This document shows positions 8,899 through 16,909 of a stretch of 64,000 bases of DNA, one piece after another (position 1 is the first letter of the stretch; each line of letters opens with the position of its first letter). Source of the DNA: Streptomyces seoulensis (lineage in GTDB: Bacteria > Actinomycetota > Actinomycetes > Streptomycetales > Streptomycetaceae); contig CP054936.1 of assembly GCA_013364255.1 (NCBI GenBank), positions 3,192,853 to 3,256,852 of the forward strand. Reading direction: 5' to 3'. The notes under the pieces were generated by a model. The model had not been told where the DNA came from, made no database searches, and saw nothing but the letters and a program-made list of their open reading frames with translations. Made by a program: the position numbers and the translations under genes.

Positions 8899-9486
8899 AT
8901 GGCTTCCGAGGACGACATGGACCGTGGGCAGGACGACATGGGCCGTGGGCAGGACGGCGGCGGGATGAGTTCCGGGGACGGCAGCGGGGCGGGCTCCGCC
9001 GCCTCGTCCGCGAGCGCCGTGGATCCCCAGGTCGCCGCCGCGATCGCCGCCGCCGAGGCGGCCGGTCCGGCCGGCGGTGAGAGCGTGCGGATCGACAGCT
9101 GGATCTGGGCGGTCCGCCTGGTCAAGACCCGCTCCGTCGGCGCCACCGCCTGCCGGGGCGGCCACGTCCGGGTGAACGGCGAGCGGGTCAAGCCCGCCCA
9201 CTCCGTCCGCGTCGGCGACGAGGTGCGGCTGCGGGGCGCCGAGGGGCGGGAGCGGATCGTCGTGGTCACCCGGCTGATCCGCAAGCGCGTCGGCGCCCCC
9301 GTGGCCGTGCAGTGCTACGTCGACAACTCCCCGCCGCCTCCGCCCCGCGAGGCCGTGGCCCCGATCGCGGTCCGCGACCGCGGCGCGGGCCGCCCCACCA
9401 AGCGGGACCGCCGTGAGCTGGAACGCCTGCGCGACATGGGCGGCCTCGACGGCCCCAACGGCCCGGCCGGCCGTCCGGGCCGCTGA
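8899..9486 (+). CDS. S4-domain RNA-binding protein (Hsp15-like)
   Basis: A 195-residue protein. About residues 66-125 form an S4 domain (RIDSWIWAVRLVKTRSVG, then GHVRVNGERVKPAHSVRVGD), as in Hsp15, which binds stalled 50S subunits in other bacteria. The N-terminal 60 residues are acidic and glycine/alanine-rich, and the C terminus is basic (AGRPTKRDRRELERLRDM), giving a long tail for nucleic-acid contact. The role in translation quality control is inferred from the family. Confidence 0.82.
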   Translation: MASEDDMDRGQDDMGRGQDGGGMSSGDGSGAGSAASSASAVDPQVAAAIAAAEAAGPAGGESVRIDSWIWAVRLVKTRSVGATACRGGHVRVNGERVKPAHSVRVGDEVRLRGAEGRERIVVVTRLIRKRVGAPVAVQCYVDNSPPPPPREAVAPIAVRDRGAGRPTKRDRRELERLRDMGGLDGPNGPAGRPGR

Positions 9487-9592
9487 CACCTACCGGCGAC
9501 GACGGTCTTCGGCCGGGGGGTGCCCGCCGACCGCATAGGCCCAGCCCGCCGCCGGTCGGCCCGCTCCTCGGGGCGGGGTTGTGGCGGGGCGG

Positions 9593-10029
9593 CTATCCGT
9601 GGTCCGGCTGGGGCCGGGCGGTGTCGGCCGACGGGGTCGGCGCGCTGGTGTGGAGGACCGCGCGGGCCTGTTCGGCGGCGCGGACGATGCTCTCGCTGAT
9701 GAAGTCGAGGAAGCGGGCGATGTTCTCCAGCCGGGTGGCGGCCGGTGTGTGGGGGCCGAGGACGGCGACGCCCTGGCGGGCGGTCTCGACGAACTGGTCG
9801 TTCGAACGGGCGCTGGCCATCGTCGCCTGGTAGAAGAGTTCGTCGTCGACGACGTAGCGGTCGCGGCGGCGTTCGTCGCGTTCCCTGCGGATGAGGCTCT
9901 GGTCGTCCAGGAAGGCGATCGCCTTGGAGATGGACGCCGGGCTGACCTGGAGACGCCGGGCCAGCTCGGACGCGGTGAGGTGGCCCGCATCGGTCAGGAA
10001 CAGACAGGTCAGCACCTTGGCGGCCCGGC
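9593..10029 (-). pseudogene. MarR/GbsR-type regulator, N terminus missing
   Basis: The frame reads VLTCLFLTDAGHLTASELAR then LQVSPASISKAIAFLDDQSL and RRERDERRRDRYVVDD, a winged-helix DNA-binding domain of MarR/GbsR type followed by a helical C terminus. Family members carry about 30-40 further residues before this point. Here the frame enters unrelated DNA at about 10030 and meets a stop at 10043-10045. A GTG at 10015 could still start a 140-residue protein, so residual function is not excluded. I interpret it as truncated by the same event that beheaded the gene on the other strand. Confidence 0.65.
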
Positions 10030-10356
10030 GCGTACCGCCACATCAAGATCGACGAGGCGGAGAGCGTCCGCCTCACCGCGACCGAGGGCGACGTCGAGGT
10101 CGGCCGCCTCAACGGCCCGGCGGAGATCAGCACCGCGCGGGGCGACATCCGGATCGGCGAGGCCGTGCGCGGCACTGTCGTGCTGAGCACCCAGTCCGGC
10201 GGGATCTCGGTCGCGGCCGCCGCCGGCGTCTCGGCCGCCCTGGACGCCGGCACCGGCTACGGCCGCGTCAGCAACGCCCTGAAGAACGACGGCGCCGTCG
10301 CACTCGACATCCGCGCCACCACCTCCCATGGCGACATCACCGCGCGCAGCCTGTGA
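10030..10356 (+). pseudogene. DUF4097-type beta-repeat protein, 5' part missing
   Basis: From about 10039 the frame encodes HIKIDEAESVRLTATEGDVE then GRLNGPAEISTARGDIRIGE and ends ATTSHGDITARSL. This is the repeating beta-strand pattern of DUF4097 proteins, which usually have 200 or more residues; only about 105 remain. No start codon exists before GTG 10159/ATG-like positions within the repeats, and upstream sequence belongs to the regulator on the other strand. The DNA on both sides is otherwise normal, which points to a simple deletion. Confidence 0.65.
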
Positions 10357-10392
10357 GGGAGCCGCACCGATGCCCCTCCTGGTGACCGCTCC

Positions 10393-10423
10393 CCGGGGCC
10401 GGTCCTCCATGGCCGGTCCCCGG
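10393..10423. terminator. Candidate bidirectional terminator hairpin
   Basis: CCGGGGCCGG at 10393-10402 can pair with CCGGTCCCCGG at 10413-10423 with one bulged base. It lies between the convergent DUF4097 remnant and the DoxX gene. Confidence 0.45.
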
Positions 10424-10446
10424 CGGCCGCCTCCCCGTGGCCGGGG

Positions 10447-10857
10447 TCACGCGCGGCGGTGCGGCAGCAGGCGCAGCAGCTCGGCGTTGCGGTCGCGGCG
10501 GGCCCAGGCGACGAGGGCCAGGGGGACGATCAGGATGAGCGGGGTCGCCGCGTTCTCCCCGTCGAAGGCGGTGAGCTGGACGACGAACGCGCCCGCCATC
10601 AGCGCCCCCAGCGCCAGCGCCGCCACCGACTGGAGCACCGGGATCAGCAGGGCCACGGCGCCGGCCAGCTCCAGCGCGCCGATGGTGTACATGCCCGCGC
10701 TGCTCCAGCCCATCCGGTCGAAGGACTCCACCGCCGAGGGGTGCGCGATGAGCTTGGGCAGCGCGCTCGCGAAGGCGTAGAACAGGGCCAGCACGACCTG
10801 GACGACACGCAGGACGCGCAGTGCGGCGGACGGGGCGGGGGCGGCGGTCTCGGACAT
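10447..10857 (-). CDS. DoxX-family membrane protein
   Basis: A 136-residue protein with four predicted transmembrane helices: ALRVVQVVLALFYAFASALP-like segment near the start (VVQVVLALFYAFASALPKL), MYTIGALELAGAVALLIPVL, ALALGALMAGAFVVQLTAF and PLILIVPLALVAWA. The FDRMGWSSAGMYTIGALE segment is typical of DoxX-like proteins. The family has no single proven role; some members join oxidoreductase complexes in redox stress. GGAGGAA precedes the ATG. It lies 63 bases from the next same-strand gene. Confidence 0.85.
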   Translation of the reverse strand: MSETAAPAPSAALRVLRVVQVVLALFYAFASALPKLIAHPSAVESFDRMGWSSAGMYTIGALELAGAVALLIPVLQSVAALALGALMAGAFVVQLTAFDGENAATPLILIVPLALVAWARRDRNAELLRLLPHRRA

Positions 10858-10920
10858 GGGTTCCTCCGGGAAGCGGTGTGTCGTGCTGTCGTGGAGGTAG
10901 ACCGGGAACCGCCGGGAAAG

Positions 10921-11613
10921 TCATCGCACGGGCACCGCCCGCACCCAGATTCCGTCCTCCGTCAGAGAGCTGTCGACCCGGAGGCCCGCCTCCGCCAGCG
11001 CCTCCTCGAACTGCCCCGGGCTCAGCGGCCGGGACAGGAACGTCTGGGTCCAGGTGGCGTCCGGGAACTCGTACTCGGCGCGGACCGAGTTCACTCCGTC
11101 GCCGACCGGTTCGGCCGACAGCATCCGCACCGTGAAGCCGGCGGGATCGACCCGCTCGCGCGGCAGGTTCGTGTGGTAGTCCTGTCCCTCCCGCTGGATC
11201 AGCACACAGCCGCCCTCGGCGACATGCCGGGCGCAGGCGCGCAGCAGACCGCGCCGCACCTCGATGTCGCCCGCGTGCACGAGGAACGACGCGAGCATCA
11301 CGACGTCGAAGGTCTCCCCCAGGTCCAGGTGCTCGATCGGGCCGCATATGGTCCGCGCGCCCCGCACCCGCTCCAGCATCTCGGGTGACTCGTCCACCGC
11401 CGTGACGGTGAAGCCGCGCTCCAGCAGCGGATGGGTCACGCGACCCACTCCGCAGCCCAGTTCCAGGATGTGCGCGCCCGCGGGCACGGCCGCGGCGATG
11501 ATGTCCGGCTCGTCCCGCACCGGCATGCGGCTGTACAGCTCGACCGCGCAGCCGTCCGGAGTGATCGGCCCCGGCCCCGTCCCTCGATAGCCCTGACGCG
11601 TCTTCAGTTCCAT
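10921..11613 (-). CDS. Class I SAM-dependent methyltransferase
   Basis: A 230-residue enzyme with the SAM-binding motif HILELGCGVGRVTHPL near residue 50, followed by VTAVDESPEML with its ribose-binding acidic residue and the motif II-like DVVMLASFLVHA. The C terminus (LTEDGIWVRAVPVR) completes the beta sheet. Target unknown. The closest resemblance is to small-molecule methyltransferases of the Methyltransf_25 group. Confidence 0.82.
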   Translation of the reverse strand: MELKTRQGYRGTGPGPITPDGCAVELYSRMPVRDEPDIIAAAVPAGAHILELGCGVGRVTHPLLERGFTVTAVDESPEMLERVRGARTICGPIEHLDLGETFDVVMLASFLVHAGDIEVRRGLLRACARHVAEGGCVLIQREGQDYHTNLPRERVDPAGFTVRMLSAEPVGDGVNSVRAEYEFPDATWTQTFLSRPLSPGQFEEALAEAGLRVDSSLTEDGIWVRAVPVR

Positions 11614-11757
11614 GCCCGGACAACGGCCCGCACCCGGACCCCCGTTCCCCCCTCGCCCGCATTCACCCGTACGAGTGAGCGAAGAGTGGGAGAGGAGCAG
11701 GCGCGGCGTCCTCGGCCGGGCGCCGGACGCCTGGCACCGGGCGCCGGGCGAGGACGG

Positions 11758-12138
11758 TCAGGTGTCGAACCGGGCGCGTTGCAGGTACTCCGGGTTCGGG
11801 TCCAGCGCGGCGGCCAGCCGGAAGTGGCGCTTGGCCCGGTCGGGATGGCCCTGGCGCTCGTAGGTACGGCCGAGCGCGAAGTGCGCGAACGCGTTGTCCG
11901 GCTCGCGCTCCAGGACGATGGTGAACTCCAGCTCGGCGGGTCTGAGCTGCGCCGCGGCGAAGAAGGCACGCGCGCGCAGCAGGCGTGCCGCCGTGTTCTC
12001 GGGGTGCGCGGCGATGACGCCGTCGAGCAGCTTCACCGCGCCCCGCGGGTCGCGCGCGGCGAGCAACTGCTCGGCGGCGCGGAAGTCGATGACATGCGTT
12101 TCCGGGGTACGTCCGGTCGAACCGCTGGTGTCGGGCAC
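11758..12138 (-). CDS. Tetratricopeptide-repeat protein
   Basis: A 126-residue protein almost wholly made of TPR-like helical pairs: AAEQLLAARDPRGAVKLLDG, AARLLRARAFFAAAQLRPAE and AFAHFALGRTYERQGHPDRA. TPRs mediate protein-protein contacts. It begins at GTG 12138 behind GAAGGA. It sits 117 bases after coaE on the same strand and could be co-transcribed with it. The partner is unknown. Confidence 0.82.
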   Translation of the reverse strand: MPDTSGSTGRTPETHVIDFRAAEQLLAARDPRGAVKLLDGVIAAHPENTAARLLRARAFFAAAQLRPAELEFTIVLEREPDNAFAHFALGRTYERQGHPDRAKRHFRLAAALDPNPEYLQRARFDT

Positions 12139-12254
12139 GGCAAAGTCCTTCCCTCACTGCGAGGGTTCAACGCCCCGCCCCGGCACCGCTATTCCGGGAA
12201 GGCTCCGGCGCCGCCGTTCCGGGAGACGCCGGCACCACTCCTGCGGGGCACCGG

Positions 12255-12857
12255 TCAGGCGGCGCGTGCCCGCCGTTCCAGCCCGGCCCAGACCTCCGCC
12301 ACCCGCTCGCGCAGCTCCTCCAGCGGCACGTCGTTGTCGATGACCACGTCGGCGATCTCGCGCCGCTTCTCCCGCGTCGCCTGGGCGGCCATGCGGGCGC
12401 GGGCGTCCTTCTCGGTCATGCCGCGCAGCCGTACGAGCCGGTCGAGCTGGGTCTCGGGCCGCGCGTCGACCACGATCACCAGGTCGTAGAGCGGGGCCAG
12501 GCCGTTCTCGGTCAGGAGCGGGACGTCGTGGACCACGACGGCGTCCTCGGCGGCGGCCTCCTCCAGCTCCCCCGAGCGCCCCCCGACCAGCGGGTGCACG
12601 ATCGAGTTCAGCGCGGCCAGCTTCTCCGGATCGGCGAAGACGATCGAGCCCAGCCGGGGCCTGTCCAGGCTGCCGTCCTCCGCGAGCACCTCCGGACCGA
12701 ACGCCTCGACGACCGCCTCCAGACCGGGTGTGCCCGGGGCGACGACCTCGCGTGCGATGCGGTCGGCGTCGATCAGGACGGCGCCGTGCTCGACGAGCAG
12801 CCGCGACACCTCGCTCTTACCGGCTCCGATGCCCCCGGTCAGGCCCACCTTCAGCAT
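12255..12857 (-). CDS. coaE: Dephospho-CoA kinase
   Basis: A 200-residue kinase that phosphorylates the 3'-hydroxyl of dephospho-CoA, the last step of coenzyme A synthesis. It shows the P-loop [14 protein letters not shown] at residue 6, [16 protein letters not shown], and the lid-region arginine motif [15 protein letters not shown]. Length is standard for the catalytic kinase without the extra C-terminal domain found in some mycobacteria. The ATG at 12857 is chosen because the P-loop then sits at the normal distance from the N terminus. Confidence 0.95.
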   Translation of the reverse strand: MLKVGLTGGIGAGKSEVSRLLVEHGAVLIDADRIAREVVAPGTPGLEAVVEAFGPEVLAEDGSLDRPRLGSIVFADPEKLAALNSIVHPLVGGRSGELEEAAAEDAVVVHDVPLLTENGLAPLYDLVIVVDARPETQLDRLVRLRGMTEKDARARMAAQATREKRREIADVVIDNDVPLEELRERVAEVWAGLERRARAA

Positions 12858-12928
12858 GAGCGGCAGCTTAGGCCCTGCCCGCGGCGGCGCGCCCGCCGGG
12901 CCCGGCGGACGCCCCACGACCGCGCTCG

Positions 12929-13867
12929 CTAGCCGTCGCCCTCCCGCTCGGCGAGGAACTTCTCGAACTCGCGGCCGATCTCGTCGGCGGAGGGGATCTC
13001 GACGGGTTCGGCGAGCATGTTGCCCCGGGTCTCGGCGCCCGCGGCGGCGTCGTACTGGTGCTCCAGGCCCTGGACGAGGGCGGTCAGTTCCTCGTCGCCC
13101 TCCCGGATCTGCCGTTCGATCTCGGTCTGGGTGCGGTGGGCGTCGTTGCGCAGGGCGTGCGCGAGGCTGGGCAGGACCAGGCCGGTGGCCGAGGTGATGG
13201 CCTCCAGCGCGGTCAGCGCCGCGTCCGGGTAGGCGGACCGGGCGATGTAGTGCGGCACGTGCGCGGCGACGCCCAGGACGTCGTGCCCGGCCTCCATCAG
13301 GCGGTACTCCAGCAGCGCCTCGACGCTGCCCGGCACCTGCGCCTCCTCGAAGGGGCTGCGGTGGCCGGGGACGAGGTCGCTGCGGTTGCCGTGCGGGGTC
13401 AGCCCCACGGGGCGGGTGTGCGGGACGCCCATGGGGATGCCGTGGAAGTTCACCGACAGGCGGACGCCGAGCCGCTCCACGATCTGCCGTACGGCGGCCG
13501 CGAACCGCTCCCACTCCACGTCCGGCTCGGGGCCGGCCAGCAGCAGGAAGGGCGCGCCCGTGGCGTCCTGGACGAGGCGCACCTCGATGGTGGGCTCCTC
13601 ATAGTCGGTCCAGCGGTCGCGCTTGAAGGTCAGCAGCGGCCGGCGCGCCCGGTAGTCGACGAGCCGGTCGTGGTCGAAGCGCGCCACGACCTGGTGGGGC
13701 AGCGAGTCGAGGAGTCCGCCGACGATCTGGTCGCCGGTCTCGCCCGCGTCGATGTATCCGTCGAAGTGGTAGAGCATGACAAGGCCGGCCGACTCCTGGG
13801 CGAGCGCCATGTCGACGACTGCCAGGCCCTTCGGCTCCCATGTGTACAGACTCTGCGGATCAAGCAC
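12929..13867 (-). CDS. PAC2-family protein
   Basis: A 312-residue protein of the PAC2 (proteasome-assembly-chaperone-like) family, common in actinobacteria next to coaE and rpsA. Characteristic stretches are [40 protein letters not shown] and the C-terminal helix [20 protein letters not shown]. Start GTG 13867 has GAGGAGGGG eight bases upstream. The bacterial role is unclear; eukaryotic PAC2 helps assemble the proteasome, and Streptomyces has a proteasome, but no direct link is shown here. Confidence 0.85.
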   Translation of the reverse strand: MLDPQSLYTWEPKGLAVVDMALAQESAGLVMLYHFDGYIDAGETGDQIVGGLLDSLPHQVVARFDHDRLVDYRARRPLLTFKRDRWTDYEEPTIEVRLVQDATGAPFLLLAGPEPDVEWERFAAAVRQIVERLGVRLSVNFHGIPMGVPHTRPVGLTPHGNRSDLVPGHRSPFEEAQVPGSVEALLEYRLMEAGHDVLGVAAHVPHYIARSAYPDAALTALEAITSATGLVLPSLAHALRNDAHRTQTEIERQIREGDEELTALVQGLEHQYDAAAGAETRGNMLAEPVEIPSADEIGREFEKFLAEREGDG

Positions 13868-14035
13868 GGTGACCGCCCCTCCTCGTGTTCGTAGGTTCAC
13901 AACGAGGAGCGGGGCGCGGGCATTCCCCAACGGGGCGGTCCGCCTTCAGAAGGCTTCACGTGGGGAAGGGGTCGCGTGCGGAAGGAGGGGCGGTGGCCTG
14001 CTCGCGGGTCCGCGGCAAAGGCGTTCTCGCAACGG

Positions 14036-14070
14036 CTGCGGCCCGCACCCCAGTGGGGTGCGGGCCGCAG
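14036..14070 (-). terminator. Strong hairpin terminator after rpsA
   Basis: A perfect 16-bp stem (CTGCGGCCCGCACCCC and its complement) with a 3-base loop, 29 bases beyond the rpsA stop. A U-tract is absent, as is usual in Streptomyces. Confidence 0.8.
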
Positions 14071-14098
14071 TCATCGGCTAGTGCCTAGCGGTGAGCGT

Positions 14099-15592
14099 TC
14101 AGCTCTGGCCGCCGGCCAGCTTCTCGCGCAGCGCGGCAAGCGCCTCGTCCGAAGCCAGCGCACCGGAGGTGTCGCCGCCCTCGGAGGAGTACGAACCGCC
14201 GCCGGACGCGGCCGGAGCGGCGGTCTCGCCACCCTCGGCAGCGGCCTTCTCGTCCGCCTCGCGGGACTTGATGACCTGCGCCTGGTGCTGCTCGAAGCGC
14301 TGCTGCGCCTCGGCGTACTGGGTCTCCCACGCCTCGCGCTGGGTCTCGTAGCCCTCGAGCCAGTCGTTGGTCTCGGGGTCGAAGCCCTCGGGGTAGATGT
14401 AGTTGCCCTGGTCGTCGTAGGACGCGGCCATGCCGTACAGGGTCGGGTCGAACTCGACCGCCGACGGGTCGGCGCCGAAGGACTCGTTGGCCTGCTTCAG
14501 CGAGAGGCTGATGCGACGGCGCTCGAGGTCGATGTCGATGACCTTGACGAAGATCTCGTCGTTGACCTGGACGACCTGCTCCGGGATCTCCACGTGGCGC
14601 TCGGCCAGCTCGGAGATGTGGACCAGACCCTCGATGCCCTCGTCCACGCGGACGAACGCACCGAACGGAACCAGCTTCGTGACCTTGCCGGGCACGACCT
14701 GGCCGATCTGGTGGGTGCGGGCGAACTGCTGCCACGGGTCTTCCTGGGTCGCCTTCAGCGACAGGGAGACGCGCTCGCGGTCCATGTCGACGTCCAGGAC
14801 CTCGACCGTGACCTCCTGGCCGACCTCGACGACCTCGGAGGGGTGGTCGATGTGCTTCCAGGACAGCTCGGAGACGTGGACCAGACCGTCGACGCCACCC
14901 AGGTCCACGAAGGCACCGAAGTTGACGATCGAGGAGACCACGCCGGAGCGGACCTGACCCTTCTGGAGGGTCGTGAGGAACGTCTGGCGGACCTCGGACT
15001 GGGTCTGCTCCAGCCAGGCACGGCGGGACAGGACCACGTTGTTGCGGTTCTTGTCCAGCTCGATGATCTTCGCCTCGAGCTCCTTGCCCACGTAGGGCTG
15101 GAGGTCGCGGACACGGCGCATCTCGACCAGGGAGGCCGGGAGGAAGCCGCGGAGGCCGATGTCGAGGATGAGACCACCCTTGACGACCTCGATGACGGTA
15201 CCGGTGACGATCCCGTCCTCTTCCTTGATCTTCTCGATGGTGCCCCAGGCACGCTCGTACTGGGCGCGCTTCTTCGAGAGGATCAGGCGGCCTTCCTTGT
15301 CCTCCTTCTGGAGGACGAGGGCCTCGATCTCGTCGCCCACGGCGACGACCTCGTTGGGGTCGACGTCGTGCTTGATCGAGAGCTCGCGGCTCGGGATGAC
15401 ACCTTCGGTCTTGTAACCGATGTCGAGCAGGACCTCGTCCCGGTCGACCTTCACGATGACGCCGTCGACGATGTCGCCGTCGTTGAAGTACTTGATCGTC
15501 TCGTCGATCGCGGCGAGGAAGGCTTCCTCGTTACCGATGTCGTTGACCGCTACCTGCGGAGTGGTGGCGGTGGTCTCGGTGCTGCTCGTCAT
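14099..15592 (-). CDS. rpsA: 30S ribosomal protein S1
   Basis: A 497-residue S1 protein that binds mRNA and helps load it on the 30S subunit. Four S1 RNA-binding domains follow one another, shown by GDIVDGVIVKVDRDEVLLDI, GIVTGTVIEVVKGGLILDIG, VRSGVVSSIVNFGAFVDLGG and VVPGKVTKLVPFGAFVRVDE. The C terminus is a Glu/Gln/Ala-rich tail. This four-domain form is the actinobacterial type; proteobacterial S1 has six. The ATG at 15592 has no convincing Shine-Dalgarno sequence, as is typical for rpsA. A HrdB-type promoter lies about 190 bases upstream. Confidence 0.96.
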   Translation of the reverse strand: MTSSTETTATTPQVAVNDIGNEEAFLAAIDETIKYFNDGDIVDGVIVKVDRDEVLLDIGYKTEGVIPSRELSIKHDVDPNEVVAVGDEIEALVLQKEDKEGRLILSKKRAQYERAWGTIEKIKEEDGIVTGTVIEVVKGGLILDIGLRGFLPASLVEMRRVRDLQPYVGKELEAKIIELDKNRNNVVLSRRAWLEQTQSEVRQTFLTTLQKGQVRSGVVSSIVNFGAFVDLGGVDGLVHVSELSWKHIDHPSEVVEVGQEVTVEVLDVDMDRERVSLSLKATQEDPWQQFARTHQIGQVVPGKVTKLVPFGAFVRVDEGIEGLVHISELAERHVEIPEQVVQVNDEIFVKVIDIDLERRRISLSLKQANESFGADPSAVEFDPTLYGMAASYDDQGNYIYPEGFDPETNDWLEGYETQREAWETQYAEAQQRFEQHQAQVIKSREADEKAAAEGGETAAPAASGGGSYSSEGGDTSGALASDEALAALREKLAGGQS

Positions 15593-15784
15593 GTGGGAAA
15601 GGGCTCCGGTACGGACATTGAAGTCGTAGGTACTGCTTGCGCCAGGAGCCCGTTTCGCTCTGAAGAAGCCGGACAGCCAAAGAAGCACCACGCAAAACCG
15701 CTGGTGGCGCCTCGAAAACCGAGGGGACATACAACAGACGCGAGCGCAGCCTGCTACGTCTGAGGAGCGCAGGCTCGCAGCGCA
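15593..15784 (-). promoter_or_regulatory. Long structured 5' leader of rpsA
   Basis: About 190 bases lie between the inferred transcription start and the rpsA ATG. Possible helices include a GCGAGC/GCTCGC pairing within 15728-15780 and CCTCG-AAAA-CCGAGG near 15708-15724. No short upstream gene with a ribosome-binding site stands out. S1 is known to autoregulate its own translation in Escherichia coli; a similar role here is inference. Confidence 0.4.
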
Positions 15785-15790
15785 ACTTGT

Positions 15791-15819
15791 AGCATACGGG
15801 GGCAGCCGGACAGGGTCAA
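15791..15819 (-). promoter_or_regulatory. HrdB-type promoter of rpsA
   Basis: On the minus strand TTGACC (15814-15819) and TATGCT (15791-15796) are separated by exactly 17 bases, a near-consensus vegetative promoter. Transcription would start near 15784. Confidence 0.75.
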
Positions 15820-15961
15820 TGCGCGAAGCCGCACACGCGGGGCGGTTCACCGCATTTCCGGCACAGAACCTTTCTCCCGAGGCCACGCCGACACCAGGAC
15901 ATCCCTTCTCGCCGGCACGCCATGGGGGCGGGTTGGACGGAAGAGTACGACGAGGGAGCCG

Positions 15962-16783
15962 ATCATCCAAGAGCCAGAGCCGTTCGAGACGTTCGAACCG
16001 GAGGCCACCCGCCGCGCGGCCGGCGTCACCGAGAGCACCCGGGCCAACCGGGGCTGGTGGGACCGGAACGCGGACGAGTACCAGGGCGAACACGGCACGT
16101 TCCTCGGCGACGACCGCTTCGTGTGGTGCCCCGAGGGGCTGGACGAGGTGGAGGCGGAGCTGCTGGGCCCGTCGGAGGAGCTGAAGGACAGGGACGTCCT
16201 GGAGATCGGCGCCGGCGCGGCCCAGTGCTCGCGCTGGCTGGTCGCGCAGGGCGCGCGCCCGGTGGCGCTGGACCTGTCCCACCGCCAGCTCCAGCACGCG
16301 CTGCGGATCGGCGGGCCGTTCCCGCTGGTGTGCGCGGACGCGGCGGCGCTGCCGTTCGCCGACGGCTCCTTCGACCTGGCGTGCTCCGCGTACGGGGCGC
16401 TGCCCTTCGTCGCCGATCCGCGGCTGGTGCTGCGCGAGGTGCGCCGGGTGCTGCGGCCGGGCGGGCGGTTCGTCTTCTCGGTGACGCATCCGATCCGCTG
16501 GGCCTTCCCGGACGAGCCGGGCCCGGAGGGGCTGTCGGTGTCCGCCTCCTACTTCGACCGCACGCCCTACGTCGAGCAGGACGACGAGGGACTGGCCGTC
16601 TACGTGGAGCACCACCGCACGCTCGGCGACCGGGTGCGCGACGTCGTGACCTCCGGCTTCCGCCTGGTGGACCTCATCGAGCCGGAGTGGCCCGACTGGA
16701 ACACCTCCGAGTGGGGCGGCTGGTCGCCGCTGCGCGGGCATCTGATCCCGGGCACGGCGATCTTCGTGTGCGAGCGCGACTGA
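15962..16783 (+). CDS. Class I SAM-dependent methyltransferase with apparent ATC start
   Basis: A SAM methyltransferase of about 273 residues: motif I DVLEIGAGAAQCSRWL, then VALDLSHRQL, motif II FDLACSAYGALPFV and motif III RRVLRPGGRFVFSVTHPIRW. The conserved N-terminal block (RANRGWWDRNADEYQ) lies upstream of the only downstream GTG (16121), so starting there would cut off part of the fold. No ATG, GTG or TTG exists in frame between about 15900 and 16121. The coding frame seems to begin IIQEPEP at ATC 15962, behind GAGGGAG at 15952-15958. An AUC start, or a damaged start codon, is inferred. The target is unknown. Confidence 0.7.
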   Translation: MIQEPEPFETFEPEATRRAAGVTESTRANRGWWDRNADEYQGEHGTFLGDDRFVWCPEGLDEVEAELLGPSEELKDRDVLEIGAGAAQCSRWLVAQGARPVALDLSHRQLQHALRIGGPFPLVCADAAALPFADGSFDLACSAYGALPFVADPRLVLREVRRVLRPGGRFVFSVTHPIRWAFPDEPGPEGLSVSASYFDRTPYVEQDDEGLAVYVEHHRTLGDRVRDVVTSGFRLVDLIEPEWPDWNTSEWGGWSPLRGHLIPGTAIFVCERD

Positions 16784-16861
16784 CGCGACGGAGCGGTGCG
16801 GGCGCTCCCGCACGGACACAGGGGGGTGTTTCCGCCGGCGGACGGCCTGCGGGACGGCTCG

Positions 16862-16888
16862 CGAACGGCGCCTTGAGGGCGCCGTTCG
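16862..16888 (+). terminator. Terminator hairpin after the methyltransferase gene
   Basis: An 11-bp perfect stem CGAACGGCGCC / GGCGCCGTTCG with a 5-base loop, 79 bases after the stop and just before hrpB. Confidence 0.65.
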
Positions 16889-16909
16889 TCGTCGTACGAC
16901 ACTGGGGGC

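Noticed and set aside
13868..14035. A small gene between the PAC2 gene and the rpsA terminator
   Set aside because: Short frames exist but lack ribosome-binding sites and overlap the terminator.
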